From positions 1 through 64,000 of the forward strand of contig NZ_JMGA01000009.1 of the NCBI RefSeq assembly GCF_000765145.1: 64,000 bases of DNA, in the 5' to 3' direction. The notes beneath the pieces are model-generated. The model saw only the letters and a list, made by a program, of their open reading frames with translations, ran no database searches and was not told the DNA's origin. Positions 34,396 through 42,176 of this stretch are shown piece by piece. How positions within the stretch are numbered: position 1 is the stretch's first letter; each line of letters begins with the position of its first letter. The stretch is from Desulfosporosinus sp. HMP52. GTDB lineage: Bacteria; Bacillota; Desulfitobacteriia; Desulfitobacteriales; Desulfitobacteriaceae. A program made the position numbers and the translations under genes.

Positions 34396-34440
34396 AAGGA
34401 AGCACAAATCTTTCTAGATAAGGTGCTTCCTTTCCGTTTG
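34396..34440 (+). terminator. Terminator after ygeX
   Basis: AAGGAAGCAC (34396-34405) pairs with GTGCTTCCTT (34423-34432) over a 17-base loop and is followed by TCCGTTTG. It separates ygeX from the second activator gene. Confidence 0.7.
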
Positions 34441-34598
34441 TCGAGAATTAATTTTAAAAATCAGGCACTTTCCCAGTGCAGATATACGTTGTTGCTCTTT
34501 CTTTATACTTTTTAAGCCGCATCGGGTAGGAAGTAAAGGAATATACGGAGAATACAGTATATAAAGTATGCTAAAGCTAATTATATGAGGTGTAAAGC

Positions 34599-36365
34599 AT
34601 GTTGTATTACTTGCGCAATATTAAGAGCACAGTTCAGCAAACGGCAGACGCCATTGCTGCAGCGCTAAAGATTGAAGTTGAAATTGCTGACGCTGACTTA
34701 GTAAGGGTCGCCGGTACGGGTAAGTATAAAAGTCAATGCGGCTGCCCTATGGATGATGGTTTTGTATATCGGCATGTTTTAAAAACGGGGGAACCTGTGA
34801 TCATTGACAACCCGGGCTTTAATGAGCTATGTCACCCTTGTCCATGTAAAGGGAATTGTATGGAGTATGCTGAAGTAGCTATCCCCATACGCAGTGAAGA
34901 TCAGATTATCGGGGTCATTGGCTTAGTAAGCTTTGATGAAGAGCAAACTAAGCGGCTGATGGACAATAAGCAATCCTTATTGCTCTTCTTGGAGAAGATG
35001 GCAGATCTTTTAGTGGGAAAAGCAAGTGAAATCCAACAAAACCGTGATCGAGATATTTTAACCAGCCAATTAGTCACAGTGCTCAATTTGCTGCATGATG
35101 GGATTTTGTTAGTGAATGACCAGCAACAAATAACCCATTATAATACCTTAGCTGCCAAACTATTAGACATAGATGAGCAAGAAGAGCAGGCGTTATATCA
35201 CTTGTTGGATAATAAAAAACTCTGGCAGGCAGTTGAACGGGGTGAAACCTTTTCGGGAAATATCCAGGGGAAAAGGGTCGCAACCCAGTTATACTGCGAC
35301 GTTGTACCCATCAAAAAAGATGGGGTTATTGAAGGTGCGGTTATAACTCTCAGGGATATTCAGCAAATTAAGAAGCTGGTCAAAGCGGCTACGGTTAATG
35401 AAATAGAAACTCATTTTTCCCAGATCGTAGGGAACTCGAGGAAAATGAAAGAATTAAAGGCCATGGCTTTACATGTGGCACCAAGTAAGGCTACCCTCCT
35501 AATTCAGGGGGAAAGCGGAACCGGGAAAGAGCTGCTGGCGCGGGCCATCCATCAAAGCAGTAAACGTAAAGGCCATGCCTTCATCGCCATTAATTGCGGT
35601 GCCATTCCGGAAAACCTCCTGGAAAGCGAGTTGTTTGGATATGAGGAAGGATCCTTTACCGGAGCTAAACGGGGTGGGAAAATCGGTAAATTTGAGCTGG
35701 CCCATAATGGTACTCTTTTTTTAGATGAGATTGGGGACATGCCCCTTCACCTGCAGGTAAAAATCCTTAGAGTTCTCCAAGAGAGAAGGGTTGAACGAAT
35801 CGGCAGTTCTCGCTCGATTCCCGTAGATGTACGTGTCATTGCTGCGACTCACAGAGATTTAGATAACATGGTTAAAACGGGAGAATTTAGAGAAGATCTC
35901 TATTACCGGCTAAATGTTATTCCTTTGACGATTCCGCCCTTACGTGAACGGCTAGAAGATGTCCCGATTCTGACCCAATTCTATTTAGATTATTATTCAG
36001 TAGTAACGGATAGGTCAGTAAGTGGAATTACCCCTGAGGCTATCGAGATTCTGTCTCACTACACTTGGCCGGGAAATGTTCGCGAGCTGGGTAACGTGAT
36101 CGAGTACTGTGTCACAATGGTTGCAGGGGGTATGATTACCGCAGATACGATGCCTAAGAGGATAAGGACCGAAAATAAAGCGGAAATCAAAGATTTATCT
36201 CTAAACCTTAAAGCTCTGGAAAGAGAAACGATTATGCGAGCCTTAACCCTCGTTAATATTGATGGGCATAAGGAAGACGCAGCAAAGTTGTTGGGAATTA
36301 GTAGAGCCTCCCTTTACCGTAAGATAAAGGAATACGAGATTGAGGAGAACAAGACTTTCACCTAA
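34599..36365 (+). CDS. Second sigma-54-dependent activator of the purine locus
   Basis: 588 residues, a paralogue of the activator at 14525 with identical domain order. The N-terminal sensor has LCHPCPCKGNC (Cys78, Cys81, Cys83, Cys87) plus an extra CGC (47-49). A PAS region follows (about 155-260). The AAA+ part has GESGTGKE (304-311), ELFGYEEGSFTGA (GSFTGA variant of the sigma-54 loop) and FLDEIGD. The Fis-type helix-turn-helix reads AAKLLGISRASLYRKIKEY, differing from the paralogue in the recognition helix. Downstream lies a sigma-54 promoter for ygeY preceded by GTCTCA-N3-TGAGAC sites, its probable targets. Its own gene shows no copy of those sites. Confidence 0.9.
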   Translation: MLYYLRNIKSTVQQTADAIAAALKIEVEIADADLVRVAGTGKYKSQCGCPMDDGFVYRHVLKTGEPVIIDNPGFNELCHPCPCKGNCMEYAEVAIPIRSEDQIIGVIGLVSFDEEQTKRLMDNKQSLLLFLEKMADLLVGKASEIQQNRDRDILTSQLVTVLNLLHDGILLVNDQQQITHYNTLAAKLLDIDEQEEQALYHLLDNKKLWQAVERGETFSGNIQGKRVATQLYCDVVPIKKDGVIEGAVITLRDIQQIKKLVKAATVNEIETHFSQIVGNSRKMKELKAMALHVAPSKATLLIQGESGTGKELLARAIHQSSKRKGHAFIAINCGAIPENLLESELFGYEEGSFTGAKRGGKIGKFELAHNGTLFLDEIGDMPLHLQVKILRVLQERRVERIGSSRSIPVDVRVIAATHRDLDNMVKTGEFREDLYYRLNVIPLTIPPLRERLEDVPILTQFYLDYYSVVTDRSVSGITPEAIEILSHYTWPGNVRELGNVIEYCVTMVAGGMITADTMPKRIRTENKAEIKDLSLNLKALERETIMRALTLVNIDGHKEDAAKLLGISRASLYRKIKEYEIEENKTFT

Positions 36366-36400
36366 AAGGTTATTAATCTATGTTTCAAAGCTAGATTTTT

Positions 36401-36496
36401 GTCTCAAGATGAGACATAATTCGAAGATTGTCGAAATCACGGCTTCGTAGAGGTTTTTGCATTTTTATCTTTCTAATTATCGTCTCAAATTGAGAT
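36401..36496. promoter_or_regulatory. Two activator-binding palindromes upstream of ygeY (UAS class 2)
   Basis: GTCTCA-AGA-TGAGAC (36401-36415, perfect) and GTCTCA-AAT-TGAGAT (36482-36496) are spaced 81 bases centre to centre and lie 170-270 bases upstream of the -24 element. They differ from class 1 sites by fixed bases in each half-site and lie directly after the gene of the second activator. Confidence 0.65.
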
Positions 36497-36665
36497 TGGA
36501 AAACGTGATAAAACTTCTGAAGCTGGGGAAAGATAGTTCTTGAATAAAAGATTTTAACAAAATTTCTTTCCGCGCTTTGGGCTGATATGGACAATTCTTA
36601 CGAAGGAGGTTGAGCCCTCACTGAACTCAGATTAAAATTATCAAGAAAAGACTTTTCAAGCTAAG

Positions 36666-36683
36666 TTGGCATGGTTCTTGCTA
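36666..36683 (+). promoter_or_regulatory. Sigma-54 (-24/-12) promoter of ygeY
   Basis: TTGGCATGGTTCTTGCTA has GG (36668-36669) and GC (36680-36681) separated by 10 bases, about 90 bases before the ygeY start. Confidence 0.87.
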
Positions 36684-36770
36684 TATTTAACTGTGTAAGT
36701 TTAAACGTCAGCTTTAAAAAGTGATCGATCTACTTGACTTTAAGAGTATTGAAAGGGGATTATGTAAAAA

Positions 36771-38018
36771 ATGGAATTTGCAAAAGTTCTTGAATTGGCA
36801 AAAAAATATGAGCCAGAAATGAGCCGGTTTTTAAGAGACCTTATCGCTATCCCAGGGGAAAGTTGTGATGAGAAGGGAACAGTACTTCGCATCAAAGAAG
36901 AAATGGAAAAGGTCGGCTTTGATAAAGTTGAGATTGATCCTCAGGGTAACGTTCTTGGTTATATTGGTCATGGCAAACACTTAATTGCTATGGATGCACA
37001 TATTGACACCGTTGGTGTAGGGAACCTGGAAAACTGGAAATATGATCCTTATCAAGGGTTTGAAGATGATGAGATCATTATCGGACGAGGCGCATCAGAC
37101 CAAATTGGTGGTATGGCTTCAATGGTTTATGCCGGTAAGATTATTAAAGATCTTGGTTTAGAAGATGATTATACCATGGTTGTTGTAGGTTCTGTACAGG
37201 AAGAAGACTGTGACGGTTTATGCTGGCAGTACATTATCAATGAAGACAAGGTTGTACCTGAATTTGTTGTAATTACCGAACCAACTGATGGCAAGATCTA
37301 TCGCGGACATCGTGGACGTATGGAAATTAAGGTAATGACTAAAGGTGTTAGTTGTCATGGTTCAGCTCCTGAGCGTGGCGACAATGCAATTTATAAAATG
37401 GCTCCGATTCTCCAAGAATTACGCAGCTTACATGAAAACCTCATGGATCACCCCTTCCTTGGTAAAGGCAGCTTAACTGTTTCGGAGATCTTCCATACTT
37501 CTCCTTCACGTTGTGCAGTTGCCGATAGCTGCTGGATTTCCGTTGACCGTCGCTTAACTGCGGGAGAGACTTGGGAATATGCAGTTCAACAAATTAAGAA
37601 CCTTCCTTCAGTCAAAGCTGCCAATGCTGAAGTAACCATGTACCAGTATGACAGACCTTCGTATACCAACCTGGTTTACCCAACAGAATGCTATTTCCCA
37701 ACCTGGCTCATTGAAGAAGGACACCCTGTCACCAGTACTCTTACAGATGCTTACAAAGGATTATTCGGTAAAGATCCAATCGTCGATAAATGGACCTTCT
37801 CCACCAATGGCGTGGCCATCATGGGACGCTATGGAATTCCTTGCATTGGTTTTGGACCAGGACATGAAGACCAAGCCCATGCTCCAAACGAGCGAACCTG
37901 GAAAAAGGAACTTGTTGATTGCGCAGCTATGTATGCAGCTATCCCTGGCATTTATGTTAAGGAGTATGCTGACAAAATGCCTAAGGATACTGAGAACCTT
38001 GTAGGGATTAAGAAGTAG
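36771..38018 (+). CDS. ygeY: YgeY family M20 metallohydrolase
   Basis: 415 residues of the M20/M28 dimetal hydrolase fold: [10 protein letters not shown] (His77, Asp79), [14 protein letters not shown] (bridging Asp), SVQEEDCDG (catalytic Glu and metal Glu), VITEPTDG, and a C-terminal [15 protein letters not shown] with the last metal His. A lid domain sits between ([10 protein letters not shown] to NGVAIMG). The family always accompanies ygeX and ygeW and is thought to act on a ureido or carbamoyl derivative of diaminopropionate. GAAAGGGGAT precedes the ATG. First gene behind a sigma-54 promoter. Confidence 0.9.
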   Translation: MEFAKVLELAKKYEPEMSRFLRDLIAIPGESCDEKGTVLRIKEEMEKVGFDKVEIDPQGNVLGYIGHGKHLIAMDAHIDTVGVGNLENWKYDPYQGFEDDEIIIGRGASDQIGGMASMVYAGKIIKDLGLEDDYTMVVVGSVQEEDCDGLCWQYIINEDKVVPEFVVITEPTDGKIYRGHRGRMEIKVMTKGVSCHGSAPERGDNAIYKMAPILQELRSLHENLMDHPFLGKGSLTVSEIFHTSPSRCAVADSCWISVDRRLTAGETWEYAVQQIKNLPSVKAANAEVTMYQYDRPSYTNLVYPTECYFPTWLIEEGHPVTSTLTDAYKGLFGKDPIVDKWTFSTNGVAIMGRYGIPCIGFGPGHEDQAHAPNERTWKKELVDCAAMYAAIPGIYVKEYADKMPKDTENLVGIKK

Positions 38019-38040
38019 ATTTTTTGAGTGTGGGGCAAGG

Positions 38041-38369
38041 CGACATTACTCCATTCGCACACGTTTCGTCGCTACTCCGGTCAGCGCTGAAGCTAAAACG
38101 TCTAAACCCTTGTGCTTTCTGCATGTGCGCCGCTCCTTGCCATCCATGGCACCGCGGCATCAGTCCATCCATGGACTAGTCCCACGACGTTTCTTGACGC
38201 TTCAGCACTAACCTCCGCTTACGCGACTACACTAAAGTGCTCATTCTGTAAAGTCGCCTTTGCTGCAAGCTCGGGTGGGCTGGGGACGACGACGAAGGCT
38301 TTGTCGCGGTTCGGCGTTGATCTTCGGTAAACGCTGCTGCGCGCCAATTGTGTCGACCTTTGGTCGACA
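38041..38369. repeat. Nested palindromic element A
   Basis: In the 438-base gap between ygeY and ygeW, GTCGC...CAGCGCTGAAGC...ACGTC (38069-38102) is mirrored imperfectly at 38184-38225 (ACGTTTC...GCTTCAGCACT...GCGAC). Between them lie TGCCAT-CC-ATGGCA (38138-38151) and GTCCAT-CC-ATGGAC (38163-38176). TGTCGACC-TTT-GGTCGACA (38351-38369) follows. GC is higher than in the neighbours and the motif CTTTCTGCATGTG is shared, in part, with element B. No coding signal was accepted. It may be a mobile miniature element. Confidence 0.5.
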
Positions 38370-38456
38370 AGAATGTATAGCTAGAAGATTTTAACGATTT
38401 TGTAGTCTTAGGACTACTGAAATATAGTAAACATGAATTTTAGGAGGAATAATTAA

Positions 38457-39461
38457 ATGAATACAGTTTTCAGAGGAAGACATTTTATTAACTTAGAGGA
38501 CTTTACTAAAGAAGAATTAGATACTATGCTTGATGTTTCTTTAGATCTTAAGAGAAAATTTGCTATGGGCGAAGATACAAATTATCTTCATAATAAAACA
38601 GGATTCTTAATGTTCTTCGAACAATCTACTCGTACCAGAAACTCCATGGAAGCCGGTATGGCTCAATTGGGTGGTCATGCAGGATTCTTGGATTCCAGCA
38701 GCATGCAAATCGCTCATGGTGAGACTGCTAAGGACACAGCTATTATTCTTTCTCGCTTTGGTCACATGATTGCTTGCCGTTATTGCAACTGGGGCAGAGG
38801 AAATCAATACTTAACTGAGATGGCTAAATGGTCCTCAGTTCCGGTTATGAACTTACAAGACGATCTTTATCACCCATTCCAAGGTTTAGCAGATTTGCTA
38901 ACCATTAAAGAGAAACACCAAGACTTAAGACGCAAAAAGATCTCCATCATCTGGGCTTATGCCGAGAGCCATAAGAAGCCGATTTCCGTGCCTGTAACTC
39001 AAGTTCTTCTCTTCCCTCGCTATGGTATGGATGTATGGCTCGCTTATCCAAAAGGTTGGGAACTTCCTGAGTGGGTTATTGAGCAAGCCAGAGCTAATGC
39101 AGAAAAGCATGGCGGTACTTTAACAATTACTCATGATGAGGCTGAAGCATATAAAGATGCTGATATCGTTATTCCTAAGAGCTGGGGCAACTGGGTTACT
39201 GACCAAACCGGAGCTACTGTTACCGGTGCCACTGCTGTTATTGATGATGCTCTCATTTCCAATAAGAGCTGGAAGTGCACTGAAGCTAAAATGGCTACTG
39301 CCAGCAAAGATGTTATGTATATGCATGCCTTACCTGCTGACCGTAACAATGAAGTTGAAGACTCAGTTATTGATGGACCACATTCAATCGCTTATGATGC
39401 TGCAGAAAACCGTTTGCATACAGCTAAAGCTGTTATGACATTATTGGTAGGTGGAAAATAA
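38457..39461 (+). CDS. ygeW: YgeW, knotted carbamoyltransferase
   Basis: 334 residues of the aspartate/ornithine carbamoyltransferase fold: FFEQSTRTRNSMEAG with the carbamoyl-phosphate motif STRTR (57-61), HGETAKDTA, QDDLYHPFQGLADLLT and MHALPADRNNEV. YgeW is the knotted transcarbamylase (UTC) subgroup whose natural acceptor was long unknown; in purine breakdown it is proposed to run in the phosphorolytic direction, making carbamoyl phosphate for the kinase next door. TTAGGAGG precedes the ATG. The kinase gene begins three bases after its stop. Confidence 0.92.
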   Translation: MNTVFRGRHFINLEDFTKEELDTMLDVSLDLKRKFAMGEDTNYLHNKTGFLMFFEQSTRTRNSMEAGMAQLGGHAGFLDSSSMQIAHGETAKDTAIILSRFGHMIACRYCNWGRGNQYLTEMAKWSSVPVMNLQDDLYHPFQGLADLLTIKEKHQDLRRKKISIIWAYAESHKKPISVPVTQVLLFPRYGMDVWLAYPKGWELPEWVIEQARANAEKHGGTLTITHDEAEAYKDADIVIPKSWGNWVTDQTGATVTGATAVIDDALISNKSWKCTEAKMATASKDVMYMHALPADRNNEVEDSVIDGPHSIAYDAAENRLHTAKAVMTLLVGGK

Positions 39462-39463
39462 TT

Positions 39464-40414
39464 GTGAGTACATTAGCTGTTGTAGCAATTGGTGGGAATT
39501 CTCTGATTCGTGATAACGCACATGCGACCGTTGAAGATCAATATGAGGCTGTAGTAGAAACTGCCAAACATATTGTCGGTATGATCGAGCAGGGCTATGA
39601 AGTGATTGTTACTCATGGCAATGGTCCACAAGTCGGGTTTATTCTAAGAAGATCTGAAATTGCTAAGGATGTTGCAGCAATGCATCAGGTACCACTGGTA
39701 AGCTGTGGGGCAGATACCCAAGGAGCTATTGGTTACCAAATCCAACAAGCATTGGATAATGAGTTCAAAAAGAGGGGTATGGACAAAACGGCTGTCACAG
39801 TTGTGACTCAAGTTGTTGTCTCGGAGAATGACCCTGCTTTTCAGAAACCAACTAAACCCATCGGATCTTTCTATACAAAAGAACAAACTGAAGAGATTCA
39901 AAAAAATAATCCTTCATGGGTTATGATTGAAGATGCCGGCAGAGGTTATCGCCGTATGGTTGCCTCTCCTCGTCCTCAAGAGATCGTAGAGAAAAATGTT
40001 ATCAATAAACTGGTACGAGATGGCTATTGTGTCATCAGTGTTGGCGGTGGCGGAATCCCCGTAGTTAAACGTGAAGACGGTTTACTTCAAGGGGTAGATG
40101 CTGTTATTGATAAAGATTTTGCTACTAGTCTTTTGGCTGCCGATATTAAAGCTGACGTTTTAATAATTTCCACAGGTGTTCCAACAGTTTATTTAAACTA
40201 TGGCAAGCCTGACGAAAAAGCCTTAGACAAGGTAACCTTAGCGGAACTAAAGCAGTATGTGACTGAGAACCATTTTGCTCCGGGAAGCATGCTGCCCAAA
40301 ATCCAAGCTGTCATTAGCTTTTTAGAAAACGGCGGGAAAGAAGCGATTATTACTAATCCTGAATCCTTGGAAGAAGCTATTGCTGGCAAAACCGGAACCC
40401 ACATTTATCCCTAA
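39464..40414 (+). CDS. yqeA: Carbamate kinase
   Basis: 316 residues: AVVAIGGNSL at the start, THGNGPQVG, RRMVASPRPQEIV, and VISVGGGGIPVV, all typical of carbamate kinases (ArcC/YqeA). It converts carbamoyl phosphate and ADP to ATP, carbon dioxide and ammonia, the energy-yielding step of ureido-compound fermentation. Start is a GTG at 39464, two bases after the ygeW stop, with AGGTGG upstream. It ends at a long hairpin. Which name applies (arcC or yqeA) depends only on context; the ygeW neighbour favours yqeA. Confidence 0.92.
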   Translation: MSTLAVVAIGGNSLIRDNAHATVEDQYEAVVETAKHIVGMIEQGYEVIVTHGNGPQVGFILRRSEIAKDVAAMHQVPLVSCGADTQGAIGYQIQQALDNEFKKRGMDKTAVTVVTQVVVSENDPAFQKPTKPIGSFYTKEQTEEIQKNNPSWVMIEDAGRGYRRMVASPRPQEIVEKNVINKLVRDGYCVISVGGGGIPVVKREDGLLQGVDAVIDKDFATSLLAADIKADVLIISTGVPTVYLNYGKPDEKALDKVTLAELKQYVTENHFAPGSMLPKIQAVISFLENGGKEAIITNPESLEEAIAGKTGTHIYP

Positions 40415-40453
40415 TAGGTATGTATCAGTATTCCCATTGTAATAGTTACTGAG

Positions 40454-40500
40454 CTTGGGATGGAGAGGAGTTAGCTTCATCTCCATCCCAAGTGTGATTT
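40454..40500 (+). terminator. Long hairpin after carbamate kinase
   Basis: CTTGGGATGGAGA (40454-40466) pairs perfectly with TCTCCATCCCAAG (40480-40492). A short T-containing tail (TGTGATTT) follows. The remainder of the 365-base gap to the hydantoinase shows only short weak repeats and no clear promoter. Confidence 0.7.
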
Positions 40501-40779
40501 AAGAGTAATACGAAATAGGAATATTAAAATTGAAGATCTAAATTACTTAAGATTTTGCATAACTGTCATTTGAACCAGAGAAAATATCAAGGATTAGACA
40601 TCCGTCAATTATTGTGTAGAGGTGTATAGTAAGTGGTCAGAGGCCTGAGGGCTGAAAAGTTCATCCAAAAGAATCTGACTTGTAATACGACAGATAGATT
40701 CTTCAGATTATCAACTGAGGAAGTTTCCATAATGTTTGTGCCCCCGAGATGAGGAGATTTCCCTTAAGGAGAAATGAAC

Positions 40780-42174
40780 ATGGGTATAGTATTAAACGGT
40801 GGAACTATTGTTACGGCTGCAGACCAGTATCAAGCAGACGTCCGCATTGAAGGCGAGAGAATTGTGGCTATTGGCTGCGATATCAAGCAACCTGGTGACC
40901 AGGCAATAGATGTGGATGGCTGCTTTTTATTTCCGGGTGGAATTGACCCCCATACTCACTTCGACCTCCCCATGGGAGATTTTTCAACCTCAGACGATTT
41001 CTTTTCGGGTACTAAAGCAGCAGTTTTAGGTGGAACAACAACCATTCTTGACTTTGCAACTCAGTTTAAAGGTGAAACTCTAAAAGAGGGACTGGCGAAC
41101 TGGCACTTAAAAGCGAAAGACAAGAGTTATGTAGACTATGGTTTTCATATGGCAATCACGGATTGGAATGAAGCCATTGCTAACGAAATGAAAGTCTTGA
41201 TTGAAGAAGATGGAGTATCTTCCTTCAAGCTTTACATGGCTTATAAGAACAGTTTGCAAGTGGACGATCAGGCACTTTTACAAGCTTTGCGTCAAGCAGG
41301 GGAATCCGGCGGGCTGGTTTGTGTACACTGTGAGAATGGTGATATAGTGTACGACTTAGTTCATGAACATCTAAAACAGGGAAAAACCACCCCGAAATAT
41401 CATCCCTTATCCCGTCCTCCTGAAGTAGAAGAGGAGGCAACTCAAAGAGCCATTACCCTCGCTCAGATAGCAGGGGCGCCTCTCTATGTTGTCCATTTAT
41501 CCTGCAGTGGAGCTCTTCAAGCAGTGACCAATGCAAAACTAAAGGGACTGGAGATTTACGCAGAAACCTGTCCCCAATACCTCTTGTTAAATGACAGTTA
41601 TTATAGTGCTGAAGGATTTAACGGAGCCAAATATGTGATTTCGCCGCCTTTGCGCCCAATTCAGCATCAGGAAATATTGTGGTCCGGCTTAAACACCGGA
41701 GTCTTAGATGTTGTTGCTACGGATCATTGCGCGTTTAACTATAAAGGACAAAAAGATAAAGGCATTCATGATTTCAGCAAAATTCCCAATGGGGCTGCTG
41801 GGGTAGAAACCCGCATGGGATTAATATATACTCACGGCGTTTTGTCGGGAAAATTAACAATAAATGATTTCGTGGCTTTAACCTCTACTAATGCAGCTAA
41901 GCTGTTCGGATTGTTCCCCCGTAAAGGAACCATTGCTCCCGGAAGTGATGCTGATATAGTGGTTTGGGATCCGCGCCAATCAACGGTCATAAAAGCTGAA
42001 GAGTTACATCAGCAGGTAGACTATACTCCTTACGAAGGTTTTAAGCGGTCTGGTCAAGCGATTCACGTATTCTTACGGGGTAAGCAGGTTGTCCAGGATG
42101 GTCAGTTAAAGGAGGATAAACCTGCGGGGATATACTTATCCCGAAAGCCATTCCTCAAGAGAAAGGTCGGGTAA
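40780..42174 (+). CDS. hyuA: Dihydropyrimidinase/hydantoinase-like amidohydrolase
   Basis: 464 residues from the second ATG (40780), which lies 8 bases after AAGGAG; the first ATG is only two bases from it. GGIDPHTHFDLPMG (metal His pair), SSFKLYMAYK with the carboxylated Lys, VHCENG, VVHLSCSGAL, and VATDHCAFN with the metal Asp define a dihydropyrimidinase/D-hydantoinase. The E. coli counterpart in the same setting is ygeZ/hyuA. It would open a cyclic amide (hydantoin or dihydropyrimidine-like) made from the purine ring. Followed after two bases by the xdhD-like gene. Confidence 0.9.
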   Translation: MGIVLNGGTIVTAADQYQADVRIEGERIVAIGCDIKQPGDQAIDVDGCFLFPGGIDPHTHFDLPMGDFSTSDDFFSGTKAAVLGGTTTILDFATQFKGETLKEGLANWHLKAKDKSYVDYGFHMAITDWNEAIANEMKVLIEEDGVSSFKLYMAYKNSLQVDDQALLQALRQAGESGGLVCVHCENGDIVYDLVHEHLKQGKTTPKYHPLSRPPEVEEEATQRAITLAQIAGAPLYVVHLSCSGALQAVTNAKLKGLEIYAETCPQYLLLNDSYYSAEGFNGAKYVISPPLRPIQHQEILWSGLNTGVLDVVATDHCAFNYKGQKDKGIHDFSKIPNGAAGVETRMGLIYTHGVLSGKLTINDFVALTSTNAAKLFGLFPRKGTIAPGSDADIVVWDPRQSTVIKAEELHQQVDYTPYEGFKRSGQAIHVFLRGKQVVQDGQLKEDKPAGIYLSRKPFLKRKVG

Positions 42175-42176
42175 CA

